Assembly: GCA_030533445.1 (NCBI GenBank)
Contig: CM060072.1
Coordinates: 17,550,267 to 17,614,266, forward strand
Length of the DNA: 64,000 nt
DNA from: Cyprinodon diabolis
Taxonomy: Eukaryota > Chordata > Actinopteri > Cyprinodontiformes > Cyprinodontidae
Reading direction: 5' to 3'
Position 1 is the stretch's first letter; every line of letters begins with the position of its first letter. The position numbers and the translations under genes were made by a program. The notes beneath the pieces were generated by a model. The model was given only the letters and a program-made list of their open reading frames with translations. It was not told the origin of the DNA and ran no database searches. Below, in pieces: positions 35,601 to 46,520 of the stretch.

Positions 35601-38600
35601 AGAAGGTGAAAAGTAAACAACAAAAAGATTATTCATCGCTGTGCAAGTAGTGTATTTGTGCCATATACTACAGTACACTAACAGTTACTAACATCTTGCT
35701 GCAGGGACAAATATCAAGAAAGTGCATATTCTAAAACATATGGAAGAAACTAAGACGTGGTAACATGATATTATAAACTATAGAGCCAAATGAATTGGGT
35801 CAAACCACCAATGAATTAGGTGTTGCAATCCCTCTCAAAGCTACATGTGTAGAAAGCTTGGTGTGGAGAAATTTGACTGGTCTTAGTTCAACTATTCTAA
35901 GTATATTTTGTTGTCTGGAAAGTTAAGCAGGTTTAAAGGGTGAGTAAAGTAAATCTATAAATAGCCCTACACACCCTCTGTCTCTTCAAACAGGTTTTAT
36001 GAATAACAGAAGGAAAAAAAAAGTTGTAAATATAAAAACAGAAAGCTAAGTTAAAGAGTTCTGGAGGACAACTCTCCCAGGAAGTCACTATACATGAGTA
36101 TTTTCTAATACAATACATTTTTTCATTAATGGTGGATCTAATTAATGGTATCTGACCCATTAAAATTTAGCAAGACCGAAAAGAAGGCATATTTTACCTC
36201 AGCGGCACTAAGACTGCCAAGCTCTCCATCCTGTTCGGAGTCTCTGCTGGACTGGCTGCTGCCTCTCTGAGAGGATGGGGTTCTTGCTTGGCCACCAGGG
36301 CGGATCCAAACCTCAACACGGGCTCCATCATCCCATTTTCGTCTCCCTTTCACTGCTGGACCCTGGGAACCTCCTTCATGCTCCTGCCTCCTTTTTCGCT
36401 CAAACTGTTCAGCCTATTACAATAAAGTTTATGATCGTCATGAACGTGTTCTGTTTCCACTTTGGAAATCAAACTTCAAATGGCAAACTTAAAAAAGGCT
36501 GATGACTGCTTCCTCAGAAACACTGTGCATTTTGATGACTTACCTTACGCTTAGCTTCTTCAAAGAGGCTCATTAAACTTTCCTTTGCTGTCAGAATGGG
36601 ATTAGAGGCTGCCAAACTGCGCATGTAATAGTACACAGCATCTAACTTCCTCTTCTGCAGACGAAAAAGATAGAAAAATAATTAAAACACATCATACTCT
36701 ATGTTATGTTAAATATTTACTCCAATATTTTGGTCTCTTAGGCCCTAAATAAAGATGTTAAATTAAGAAAGGACCAACAACTTTTACCTAAGTCTTTCTT
36801 AAACACTAAAGCTCAGACATCATGAAGGATAATACTGATGATTGCGACCAAACTTTGAGGTTTACATTTGTATAGGGCTGCAACTAACAATTATTTTGCA
36901 AATCCAATAATCTGTTGATTATTTATTTGATTAACTGATTAATAATGGCACAGCCAAAGGTTCCTTAAAGAAGATTTTCTATAAAATTAAACCAGGTGAA
37001 ACTATAATGAGTTCTGGACAAAGCATATTGACAGATGTAAAAGATTTTTTTTTCACCTCAATGAAAAATATTTAAATGTTTTTACAGTTTCTTTATAATT
37101 ACTGCTGTAAGTGGGTTGCTCGGTCAGGTAAAGGCATGTTTTAGAGTCTCTATCCTCCATTTAACTATTCGTCGATGATTTAAATAGTTGATGATCATTT
37201 CAAAAATAGATTAATCACGATCAGTCCGATTAATTGTTTCAGCCCTAATTTGGTACATGAGGCAGTTTTTATACATCCAGTCTAGCTGAGACATTAACAA
37301 AGATTGAGTGTGTAAAAATGTTCAGATTGCACTTTCAAGATTTTTAAGAGGGTTAATAAAAAATAATACTCTGGATTTTTAGGAAGCATGAAAAAAAAAA
37401 CTGGTGAAACTGACCTAAGGATGACAGTGTGTTAAAGCTCTGTTTTACTTTCTCTTAATAGAGGCCTTGTATTTCAGGACTGGTGTATTAAGATATGTAG
37501 GTACATCTCTGCTTTGGCATATTTAGGTTAAATGATGACATGCTTTGCACTACTGACAGGCATGTCAGAATGCAACTCAACTGTTAGATTTAGGTTAACT
37601 GAACCTAAACACCTGAAGGACAAAGGTTATCAGAGGACTAGAGCTTAAGCTACACAAACATAAAGCTTTTTTGTAATAAATGTTTTTGAAAAAGTGTTTA
37701 AGACCCACGTGTCAAGTTTAAATGCATGATTGAGTCATCAATCTAGCTATAGAACGGCAGCTTTAAATAACTATTATATCCGTTAACTTTGTCAGTGACT
37801 TAAAATAAAAAATGATTAGCGTAATTTTCGGACTATAATCCGCGACTTTTTCCCTATTTTTCGACCTTACGGTTTATATAACAATGCAGCTTATCTATGG
37901 ACTTGTACAGCTAACGGTAATACCTAATGCGGAGGTCCTCCAGAAGCAGACTTCTACCGCGAGTGGAACGAGACAGAACAACAGCGACAAAGACAGACAT
38001 TAAACATAAAAAACCTGCGGCTTATAGCCCGGTGCGGCTTGTATATGTACAAATCATGCAATTTAGCTTCTGCGGCTTATATTCAGGTGCAGCTAATAGT
38101 CCGAAAATTACGGTAAATGAAACGGAAAGAAAATTAGGCTTTACTTAGGTAATGGTATATGAATTTTAAATAAACTAATTTATGTGAATTATAAATAAAC
38201 TAATACTAAAAAAAATAAATAAATTAAAAAAAGAAGTCAAGATAAGAATACATTTCAAAATACTTGTTTTTACCATCTGGCATCACCTACTGTATAAACT
38301 GCCAACAAGGCCAGCTGGTTGTAGGGTCGTCCATTTTTAGGTGCAATCTGCTGAGCTTTCAGGTACCAACTAAAGAAAAAAGAAATGATGAACACCCAAC
38401 ATTATTAAAAAATGGAATATAACAATAATTCGCTGAAGAATATGCATTTCAATTAGGACATTTATCAATGTATTTTTCAAGAACAGCAGTTTAATCTAAG
38501 ACAGGCATTCCCAAACACGGTCCTCAAGGCCCCCTGTCCTGCAGGTTTTAGAGGTTTCCTTGCTCCAGCACAGCTGATTTTAATTGAAAGCTGATTAACA

Positions 38601-38763
38601 GGCTTTGGGTCTACTGCAAACATTATAATCAGCTGTGCTAAAGCAGGGAAACCTCTAAAACTTGCAGGACAGCGGGCCTCGAGGACCGAGTTTGGGAATG
38701 CCTGATCTAAGATAAACTTTTTATAAATGACAAACAGATAAGCATAAAAAAAGTAGCAAATAG

Positions 38764-38825
<62 letters not shown>

Positions 38826-41800
38826 GAATTGAGTTATTAAAAGAAATTAACATCTTCATTCATATTCTATTGAATCAAAAGAATTGAGAGATGCTACACG
38901 GTGCTGAGACAGAGGAGAAAAATTGGACAGCAATGAATCAAACTGGGATCTAACATGGCTACTCTGTTATGCTATAATAACTCCTAACTGGGCTGTCCAT
39001 GACCATTGCTATTCAAAAACAAAAGTACTGTGATTGATTCTGTTCAATCGAGTAAATAAATGTTCACTGATACAAATTTCAAAGAGTCCATGTGTGTTTT
39101 TAAAGATTTACAGAAATCCCTCTAAAAGATCTGCCTACCTGCGAGCTTTGCCATAATTGGCAGAGTTTGTGGCCTGTTCTCGGTACCGTGCGATATCACC
39201 CTGACAAATCATGCATCGCTGTGCACTTATAAGTGCATACTTTACCTAAAAATACAAATACAAACACAAAGAACAATGTTATGCTTAAAACATAAGTGTA
39301 TATTTTAAAAAAGTGACTTGCACACATCAATACAATTACGACAGAAGGTTATACACACACACAAAATAAAAAGCAGTATTTACATACCGTTTTACGCAAA
39401 GGACGAGTTCTGACGGCCATACCATCCATGTAGTCCTCTAATGTAAACTGGTACACAGCCTGCAGCTTCTGAAGCAGCGTATCAAAAAACAATGCTCCCT
39501 GTGAAAGTAGTGAAAAACCCACTTTTACATTTTCTTCTGATAAAAGATGAATTGAGTACGTAAGGCTAGGGCTGGACGATATAGAAAAAAAACTTATCGA
39601 TAAAAAAAAACTGCATATTGATCGATATCGATAATTATTGAAAAGATTTTAAACCATATTTTATGTGCAGCTTTTTATGATATTGCTAAATGATTTAATT
39701 TTAATAAAGAACACAAACACAGACTTCCAATTAAATATGTATTTAACCAACTTTTTTAACCATAACAGAATTGTTTTAAAGAAAAATAACTTAAAAGACC
39801 TGAGTTATGTTATTAAATACTGACAAAGAATAAACTAAAGTGAACAGAAAAGTGACCAAAATAAATATAACAAATACATAAATAGAAAAACCTATTTGGG
39901 TGGGAATAGTACACCACCAGCTTGTGGTAATTAAAAGATTGTAGGACTAGGCTACCATGTAAACTCCACTTAACAAAAACCCAAATCAACTCACCCTTTA
40001 GCCTAGCATTTCTATGGGGTATTTTTTCTCACCCCTATTCTTCTCAATTGTTAGAACTACGGTACATGGGAAACTGCCCAGAACTGAATATATATATATA
40101 TATTCCACCCCCCCCGAAGATTCCTCGGAGGACAGCCGCGCCGGGGGCCTACACAGCTCGTACTCCTGCGGGTGTGAGCGGCTGAGATGATAAAGTTGGT
40201 TGTGTTATCAGACTTCGTTTTCACTGGTTCCCTACACATTTTACAGATGACTGTGGTTTGTTTTTTGTCCGACTTGCCATGACCGAAATACTGCCAAACT
40301 GGCGAACTACAAAAACCCTTCTTTGGAACAATTTCCACTGCCTCTCCTTGCTGCGACATCTTCATGTGCTCTGTGTTGTGGTTTGAGAGGGCGGCACTTT
40401 GTGACGGCGTGCCTGGGTCCGCGATTGCGATTGGTTGGGAGGAAGCAGTGACTAGCATAAACCTACATGATAGGCTACAATGAGAAGGAAGGAAAACTGC
40501 GTTTTTTTAATCGACCCTCTTTTTTTCTATTGATCGATATATATATTGAATTATCGCCCAGCCCTATGTAAGGCCACATCTGGCTCTAATCATCCCAGGT
40601 TACCTGCAGTTTGAGAACTTTAACATTTCTTATTTTTCTAATGTTTATGACTTACAACTAATAATGCCTACCATTCAGTTTCTCTGTTTATTAGATTACA
40701 AAAATGTATATCTTTAAAAAAAAATCATCACTATTCTTTGCTGTCAGGACTTTTTTCACATCATTAGGTCATGGTTCTTTTTTTTTAAATCAAAGGTGAA
40801 TAGGCTGTGGTGTTTGATATGTTAAAGAAGCCCATGTTGCTTTAAGTAGTGCATACTTGGCTTTGGTGTCTCATCTTGCTCCAGTCAATAATCAACAGAT
40901 TATTTGAGTTCAAGATGGGCAATTATTCTTTCTTTAGGGTCACATAAACTCTGTTTGTCAACACCTAGACCTTGTGCTGAACAAATATGTTGAAGAATAT
41001 ATTTAAGAAAAAGGTGTAGAGATGTTTTTATCCTCCTCACGAAGCGTACTAGTGATTGCAAACCATGTTGACAACTGCAATTTGACATTTACTTAAAAAC
41101 TATATATATATGTTTAAATCAATAAGAATCAACTGAGAAAAGTGAGGAAGTATTTTAGTTTTCACAGCATGTTTAGTTTGTCAATTTACTCCTGAGAACA
41201 GATCTCGCTGTTTTAGTAAAAAAATAAAATATGTAGATCCATGTGTTGTTTAACTCTATATCATACACTGATGCGTTTATTAAAGAGAATTGTCCTTTGG
41301 TATTTTTTTTTCTTCAAAATTATTATTTTAAAGCACTGCTGGAGGACTGCACGGGGGGCTTATGTGGGAAACAAATATGGCAACCTCTAAATGAAACAGA
41401 GACCACAGACTTTTTTATTATTGTAGAAATAGGAATATTTTTGTTTTCGCATTCCAATTGTAATAATGCGACTAGTCTATATTTACTTCTTAAATTAAAA
41501 AAAATAAAGAGAGAAGGTTCACATCTTAGTGATGACAGGAGGCTGCATAGTGGCTTCCTTCTCTGTCCTGAAGTCCTCATGCTTCTCACCTCATCTAGAA
41601 GCGTGAGCAGCATGTTTCTGATATCATGCATGTCGTCACAGGGGGGGTCTTTAAGCAGCTGCCGGAAGCGCTCGATGACCTGGTAGAACGCGTTCTTCCA
41701 CAAAGCCTGATCCACGTTTTTGGAGTCGGAAAACTCGATATCTGTCAGAATGATCCGCTCATACAGCCCCAAAAGTGCAGCTCTTCAAAAAAGAACATAG

Positions 41801-44800
41801 ACAGATAAATATTGCGAGCCTGAAGTATAAACACACTTTTCCCAGAAATGCTCACCTGAGCTGGGACATGCGGTCCAAGCCATCCGCGCTGACTCTGTCC
41901 CTGGAGATAAGGTTACTGAGCTGAAGTTCATGTGCATCTGCAGCCTTCAGCAGCCTCCCCATGTCCTCTTCATATGTCAGACCACCCCCTATAGCCGGTT
42001 GGGTGTATGCTGCCCCCCTATAACTACCACTGAATGGACTAGTACCTGGACTCGGGTACGTACCATTAAGGGAAGCCATTTGGTACGGCCCAATGTCATA
42101 ATGGTAAGCTAAGTGCTGCCCTGTTGTGGTGTTTGGATTGTGTGTGTTATTGGAGGGTATGGGGTAGCAGTAAGGGTTGTCAGAGTTTTTAAATTTGTAG
42201 TACGCCATAGCAGCAGCCTGCTGGGACTGGAAGTGATCCCCTTCATCATCTGTGTCCAGAAAGTGAAGCTGCGCGTATCCAGTCCCAGCCTGAAGGTACA
42301 GTGGCTGTTTGAGAGCCGAATGCTTGGATGAGGGAGTGTTGGAAAGAGCAGGTTTCTGGTCGGGGTTGTTTGGATCCCAGAGACGTCTTGCTCCTCCTCC
42401 TCGGCCTCCTCTGTTCCTGCCAGCTGCTCCTCCCCGAGTTCCAGCAGAAAACAGCCTCTGCCCCATTTCAGGTGAGTGAGAGATTTCGGTGCGGGTGGGA
42501 AGCACCAGGATACCTCTCCCTCTGCCACGAGGAACTGAGCCATCCTTTGGGATAGATGACTGATCATCTAAAGAAACCCTAAGGATTCCTCGACCTCCCA
42601 TTTTACTTGACTTTGACATCTTCCTGTCCTCCCCTCGTTTTATGGCACCCATTTCTTCCTTCTCAACACTTCTTCTCCTCCTCCTCCTTCTATCCTCCTC
42701 TTCTCTGTAACACACCTCACTCCCGTCCATTGATTCTGTAGAAGAATGTCTCTGTCGCCCCTCATGTTTATCCACAAACTCCCTGTTAGTTTGCCCAGGG
42801 AAGCGTTGCCACTTGGCGCTCTCTTTGCCCATTCGTGGCCTTGGACCATCTTGGCTGGTTACGCTACTCGCTGAACTACTGCTATAAGTTCTGTTCCGGG
42901 AGTGTCGGATATTAGATTTGGAATAACGCTTCGAGTTTGGTGTAGGGGGATTTAGATTAGATCTTGGTCTATCACGCTCCTCAATAGCCCTGTCTACATG
43001 GCTCCCTGTTTTAGCAGCTTTTCCTGAGTCTTTAAAGTCTCTGTTGTTGTCTCTTATGCTATGAGTCTCTCTGGGATTATCCTTTCTTGACCGTGACTCC
43101 CCTGGTTTATCCACTTTTCTTCTGTCTGCCTCGGGAGCCCTCTTTTCTTTTTCTCTCTCAGCCTTTCGGTGATTGTTCTTTCTACTTTGATTTAATTCAT
43201 CTTCTCCTTTAAAATCCACACCTTCGCTTTTTTCTTCTTTCTTCTCCCCTTCTCCTCTTCTCCGGTGATGACCTTTTTCCTTCTTAGCTGTCTTTTCTTG
43301 CTTACCTTTGGTTTCTGCACCTTGAGAACTCTTTTCTTTTTCTCTTCTTGTAGGGGTAACATTTTCAAAATTGCTGCCATGACTCTGAACTTCCCCTTTT
43401 TCTTTAATGTTGAGTTTTTCAACTTTACTCATAATTTTCTCCACTGATGGGTCCATAGTTGGTCTCCCTTGTTCTGTAGTTTTCTCCTTGAAGTCAGAAT
43501 TGATTTCTTTATCTTTCGCTCCATGTTTGGCTATTGGTTTTTCATTGCTCCCATTACCTGTACTCGACAGAGATTCTGGCTCATTGTTTGACCCTTGTTT
43601 TTTGGGAGAAGGCTTAACCACCTCTTTCCCACCACCACTGTCTTTTCCCTGCACATTCCTGCGGCTCCCGGGTTGATAAAACGCTCTGTCAGGCTTGCGG
43701 ACTTTCTTTGCAGGTTTAGCAGCTCCGGAAGCTTCTTCTGTTTCTTTTTCATTTTCATCAAACCTTTTTTCACGGTTTGCATCTGTTTTACCCACAGATT
43801 GTGTACTTTGTTTACAGATGAGGCTGTTGCTGCCGTCACCTCTCATTCTATCTTCACTGCTTTTGGTACCTGACAGGTCGGTACACCCTTGTTTAGCTAA
43901 ATCATTTCCAGACTCTTTGTCCTTGTCACTGTGGGAAGATTGATCACTCTGTCGTGTTTTGGCATTTAGAGAATCACTCTGACCAGGTTCTCCCTCCTCA
44001 CTGTCTTGATGACGGCGTCCGTGTCCAGCCGCTGGTTGATAACGCTGCAGGTCAGGACGTTTAGCTTCACGCTTCTTGTGCTGCTTGTTTTTTTTATGTT
44101 CCTGTTGCTCCTCTGGAAAAAGTAGAAAGAAAGAAAAAGTAACCAAAAATGCTGAATATGAACATTAAAGATCTGCATCATTCAAAGACATAAATAAAAC
44201 ATGTATTGTATAATAATATCATTCTTCATCATTACGTGTCATACTTGTTTAGTAACTGCTTATACTAAAGTGTGTAACAGTGTTACATTTAATTTGTCAA
44301 CCATTTCAAAGCATCCTAACTAAGTTAACTGTTTTTTAAACTGCAGAATTTTTAAGATGGCAACGACAACTTAAATTTATTTTAAACACAAATTAATCCA
44401 AGAATTTATTTTTTTTCTTTGAAGAACCAAATCAAAATCATGAATACAGAAAAAAAAATATACCCACACATCAAACATATTTGAATAATGATCAGTCAGC
44501 AAGTTGCAGGGTAATTGTGCACATTTTTCATTTATTAAAAAGAATCCCAGCATTAGTCCTGGTGAATATGTATTACAACTGTTATAAGGAGCCGAAAATG
44601 AGTAAAAATGATTGGTTTTCTGCTATGGATACATCACCAATCTTCTACTTCCAACAAGAGATGCTAGAACACAAGTATAAATCTCAGAGGCGAAAATAAT
44701 ATACATAATCCTGGAGTTACAGGATGTTCATTTTGAGAAATACTTTACAGTGAAATGTAACTAAGATTGGGCTGTTTGGTCACATTAATAGGAAGACTGT

Positions 44801-45915
44801 TTGGAAGGCTGTTTAGGTTTTTAAACCTAAAATCACTGCACCAAATGTAAAGTATTGATTCAAAAAAAGAAAACTTTGAAACAATCCAATGGACTTGGTT
44901 TCCAGGTTTGATGACATTTCAGGAATAGTCAGTCGATTGCTTTTTTGCATTTTTTTTGGAATGACTATGACCTGGATGACTGAGAACATTCACCAGCGTA
45001 AACTATTGAGGCATCCTGCTGTGAGACTGTTTTTCTGCCAATGCAGCTTTTCACAGAAGATGAAAGAAATAAATACTATATCCAAAACATTCAACTCAAC
45101 AGCTAAATGGTTAAAACGTTCGTTTTGTTTCATGAAAATGATCTCAAACACACAATAAACATTAAGCTTCAGGTGTTAACTGAAAAGTAACTGAACAACT
45201 CTGTACTTTAAGAGACTTCATTCACAAATAGGAAACATGATAATTTTGCAACAAAAGGGCACGAGCTGCATTAAAAAAAAATAAAAAATCTATTTCTAAG
45301 TAATAACCACTGGCAGTAGAGTAAACGTGTAATCACTTTGAAAATTTCGAGTACAAAATATTGAAAAAGACGTAAAAAAGACTACAATACCCTATAAAAG
45401 AACTTAGAATAGAGCTTTAAAACAAATAATTGTTATCTTTGTTGCTAAGGTAGCACTAGCATCCCCTAATGGAACTGACTGTCATTAACGTCCAATCTAA
45501 ATAAAGGCTTACCTTTTACAAATTAAAATAAACATTTATATTGAACAATAAAGAACTAAAATGTTTAAATATACCACTTCTGAAATGGTAGAAAGAATAG
45601 GCAGCACAATTAAACAGTTATTTAGTAATATAAAATATTCGAGCCTCGAACACTAGAGCACAGACACAACAAGAGCAGTGCGGCTAACAACATTAGCTAG
45701 ATAAGAAGTTAGCAGTTCCGCGCGGCACTTCCTGCTAACTTTGACACCCAGCTACTGTTTTAGTAGAGTTAACGAGTCTTTAAACATCGTGTGCCATACT
45801 AGGACGGAACGCACTCTCTCTTACCGCTGAAACGATCGACTATTTGCTCTGAATTTGTAGCTTCTGCGCGAAGTTCCGCGGCTGAGATTCGCACCCTGTC
45901 CAGTTCGTTCGCCAT
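29498..45915 (-). CDS. smg6: SMG6 / EST1A endonuclease of nonsense-mediated mRNA decay, complete
   Basis: Cleaves mRNAs near premature stop codons, and is also known as a telomerase-associated EST1 homologue. Nineteen coding exons on the minus strand join in phase (4848 nt) from ATG at 45915 to TGA at 29498, giving 1615 residues (human about 1419). Order of parts: N-terminal [16 protein letters not shown]; two exon-junction-binding-type motifs, [10 protein letters not shown] (about 48-57) and [10 protein letters not shown] (about 169-178); a long basic/serine-rich disordered region, with [10 protein letters not shown] and [15 protein letters not shown] shared with mammals; a 14-3-3-like/TPR region from about residue 760; and a PIN nuclease domain from about 1420, with acidic residues in [18 protein letters not shown] and [13 protein letters not shown]. 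All three catalytic-type aspartates are kept, so it should be active. The greater length lies mainly in the disordered part, encoded by a 2.26-kb exon. Confidence 0.95.
29711..29792 (-). CDS. smg6: smg6 coding exon 18 (PIN domain)
   Basis: 82 nt encoding [20 protein letters not shown] then DFMPPQR. The NNDD aspartate pair holds a catalytic-type residue. Confidence 0.94.
30751..31013 (-). CDS. smg6: smg6 coding exon 17 (PIN domain)
   Basis: 263 nt encoding [16 protein letters not shown], a glycine/serine insert, [20 protein letters not shown], then [20 protein letters not shown]. Confidence 0.95.
31134..31278 (-). CDS. smg6: smg6 coding exon 16 (PIN domain, first acidic residue)
   Basis: 145 nt encoding [20 protein letters not shown], then [20 protein letters not shown]. 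The D of PDTNG (about residue 1430) corresponds to the first catalytic aspartate of human SMG6. Confidence 0.95.
31359..31529 (-). CDS. smg6: smg6 coding exon 15
   Basis: 171 nt, phase 0, encoding a serine/glutamate-rich linker ([15 protein letters not shown]) and a basic helix ([20 protein letters not shown]) leading to the PIN domain. Confidence 0.94.
31635..31814 (-). CDS. smg6: smg6 coding exon 14
   Basis: 180 nt, phase 0, encoding [20 protein letters not shown], then [18 protein letters not shown] and a variable tail. Confidence 0.95.
31949..32162 (-). CDS. smg6: smg6 coding exon 13
   Basis: 214 nt encoding [20 protein letters not shown], then acidic sequence, then [20 protein letters not shown] and CYTDKHTDM. 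Confidence 0.94.
33233..33407 (-). CDS. smg6: smg6 coding exon 12
   Basis: 175 nt encoding an acidic stretch ([20 protein letters not shown]), then [20 protein letters not shown] and NPPPCSL. Donor GTGAGT. Confidence 0.93.
34014..34127 (-). CDS. smg6: smg6 coding exon 11
   Basis: 114 nt encoding [20 protein letters not shown] then [17 protein letters not shown]. It joins exon 12 in phase directly; a lookalike exon near 33913-33950 is not needed. Confidence 0.92.
34322..34467 (-). CDS. smg6: smg6 coding exon 10
   Basis: 146 nt encoding [20 protein letters not shown], then [20 protein letters not shown], then AIYNAHSR. Confidence 0.94.
34545..35465. mobile_element. TTAA-flanked element with ~400-bp inverted arms
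   Basis: Left arm from 34545 (AGGAATAGTACACCCAAAAC) to about 34945; right arm from about 35065 to 35465 is its complement with modest divergence. TTAA lies on both sides (34541-34544, 35466-35469). The central ~120 bp is unique. No transposase. It lies in the smg6 intron between coding exons 9 and 10. Confidence 0.85.
35528..35589 (-). CDS. smg6: smg6 coding exon 9
   Basis: 62 nt encoding [20 protein letters not shown]. Donor GTGAGT. The downstream intron holds a large inverted-repeat element. Confidence 0.93.
36198..36413 (-). CDS. smg6: smg6 coding exon 8
   Basis: 216 nt, phase 0, encoding [34 protein letters not shown] and a serine-rich tail ending GSLSAAE. Confidence 0.93.
36544..36654 (-). 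CDS. smg6: smg6 coding exon 7
   Basis: 111 nt, phase 0, encoding [20 protein letters not shown] then [17 protein letters not shown]. Donor GTAAGT. Confidence 0.95.
36873..37247. mobile_element. hAT-type MITE (TAGGGCTGCAACTAA family)
   Basis: Ends TAGGGCTGCAACTAACAATT and GATTAATTGTTTCAGCCCTA. About 375 bp, AT-rich, non-coding. Flanking bases match only partly. Related ends occur at 12985 and 26965. Confidence 0.75.
37820..38112. mobile_element. short inverted-repeat DNA element
   Basis: Ends CGTAATTTTCGGACTATAAT and ATAGTCCGAAAATTACG. The interior repeats TGCGGCTTATA wording in a palindromic layout. 293 bp. A widespread vertebrate MITE type; class not assigned. Confidence 0.7.
38291..38369 (-). 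CDS. smg6: smg6 coding exon 6
   Basis: 79 nt encoding [20 protein letters not shown] then LLAVYT. Donor GTAGGT. Confidence 0.94.
38502..38704. mobile_element. 203-bp hAT MITE with perfect target duplication
   Basis: Almost entirely foldback. Ends CAGGCATTCCCAAAC and GTTTGGGAATGCCTG. ATCTAAGA flanks both sides exactly (38494-38501, 38705-38712). Confidence 0.92.
38767..38822. repeat. (TA)n microsatellite
   Basis: About 28 uninterrupted TA repeats in the smg6 intron between coding exons 5 and 6. Confidence 0.97.
39139..39245 (-). CDS. smg6: smg6 coding exon 5
   Basis: 107 nt encoding [20 protein letters not shown] then [15 protein letters not shown]. Highly conserved TPR-region segment. Confidence 0.95.
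39388..39498 (-). CDS. smg6: smg6 coding exon 4
   Basis: 111 nt, phase 0, encoding [20 protein letters not shown] then [17 protein letters not shown]. Donor GTATGT. A hAT element begins only 68 bp upstream of its acceptor. Confidence 0.94.
39567..40566. mobile_element. internally deleted hAT element
   Basis: Ends TAGGGCTGGACGATATAG and GAATTATCGCCCAGCCCTA. Flanks CGTAAGGC and TGTAAGGC match at seven of eight bases. 1000 bp. Contains the N-terminal part of a hAT transposase (see 40057-40458) but not its catalytic or dimerisation parts. Confidence 0.85.
40057..40458 (-). pseudogene. BED zinc-finger N-terminus of a hAT transposase
   Basis: 133 residues. [20 protein letters not shown] followed by [20 protein letters not shown] is a BED-type finger: aromatic W..F, a CxxC pair and the TTN motif, although the final H-H part (ISAAHTRR) is altered. 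The tail after it is unrelated sequence, so the frame is a truncated remnant. Confidence 0.75.
41590..41782 (-). CDS. smg6: smg6 coding exon 3
   Basis: 193 nt encoding [20 protein letters not shown], then [20 protein letters not shown], to LLTLLDE. Start of the 14-3-3-like helical region. Confidence 0.94.
41856..44112 (-). CDS. smg6: smg6 coding exon 2 (large, disordered region)
   Basis: 2257 nt, uninterrupted. Carries both exon-junction-binding-type motifs, long lysine/glutamate/serine-rich stretches, [25 protein letters not shown] and [11 protein letters not shown], and ends [15 protein letters not shown]. Acceptor after TTTTTCCAG, donor GTGAGC. Confidence 0.95.
44113..45824 (-). other. 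smg6 intron 1
   Basis: 1.7 kb, AT-rich, no exon supported. Around 45090-45160 the plus strand reads CATGAAAATGATCTCAAACA, faintly like the Tc1 transposase QHDNDPKH region, so a very old Tc1 relic is possible. Confidence 0.6.
45825..45915 (-). CDS. smg6: smg6 coding exon 1
   Basis: Encodes [20 protein letters not shown] then [10 protein letters not shown] plus one base. The start lies in the context AAAAATGGCGAAC and the donor is [22 protein letters not shown] parallels the mammalian N-terminus. Confidence 0.93.
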
Positions 45916-46036
45916 TTTTGCTTCCAAACGAAACACAACAAGTATGGTGGCCTGAACTGATCAAATCTAAAAGCGCAGCGATAATTGTCTTGTATTCACC
46001 CCGGATTGGTAAAGTAGTATTAAATCTCGGTGTCCA
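45916..46036 (-). promoter_or_regulatory. smg6 core promoter region (inferred)
   Basis: Short stretch upstream of the smg6 ATG with moderate CpG content. No TATA box is evident. The neighbouring AAAATGGCG wording at the ATG resembles YY1-type promoters. Position inferred only from the start codon. Confidence 0.35.
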
Positions 46037-46100
46037 TTATTTATTTATTTAGTTATTTAGTTATTTATTTATTGAATAAATAAATAAATAAATAAATAAA
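46037..46100. repeat. ATTT/AAAT microsatellite palindrome
   Basis: TTATTTATTTA repeats run directly into AATAAATAAATA repeats, so the two halves can pair. It sits between the smg6 start and the orphan exon candidate. Confidence 0.9.
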
Positions 46101-46410
46101 GCGACTGATTTAAATTCATAAATAAAACGTCATAATACTCTATATTTCATGAATAAACATAAATGTGCTGCTACATGTCATTTTGTTTGAAGAGACAAGT
46201 AGGCTGTCTAAATTTGACGAATAAATTATTGATAAATAAATGAATATTAGAAAAAATAAAAAAGGTTGTAATGATACATTGATTGTAAAAATTAAGCATG
46301 GATTAAATAATGATAATATAAAATACAGTTTTACACTTTTAGACGTTCTAATATGGTAATATACACTATACTCTCCATGTTCTCCAAATGTGACCTATGT
46401 GTTTCATTAG

Positions 46411-46520
46411 GTACGTTACAAAGGCAGAGGACTGCAAGGCCATCCTTCGTGGTATGGTGAAAGAGGGCAGAAGTTCATTGCTCCAACACATGCAAAAAGC
46501 CAGGCCGTTGGCTGACCACG
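46411..46520 (+). CDS. orphan exon candidate, unknown gene
   Basis: 110 nt between TTTCATTAG and GTAAAA, open in one frame: YVTKAEDCKAILRGMVKEGR then SSLLQHMQKARPLADH. Codon third positions look coding-like. I do not recognise the product. No first exon or further exon was found, so it may be an isolated remnant, or part of a gene reading away from smg6. Confidence 0.35.
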
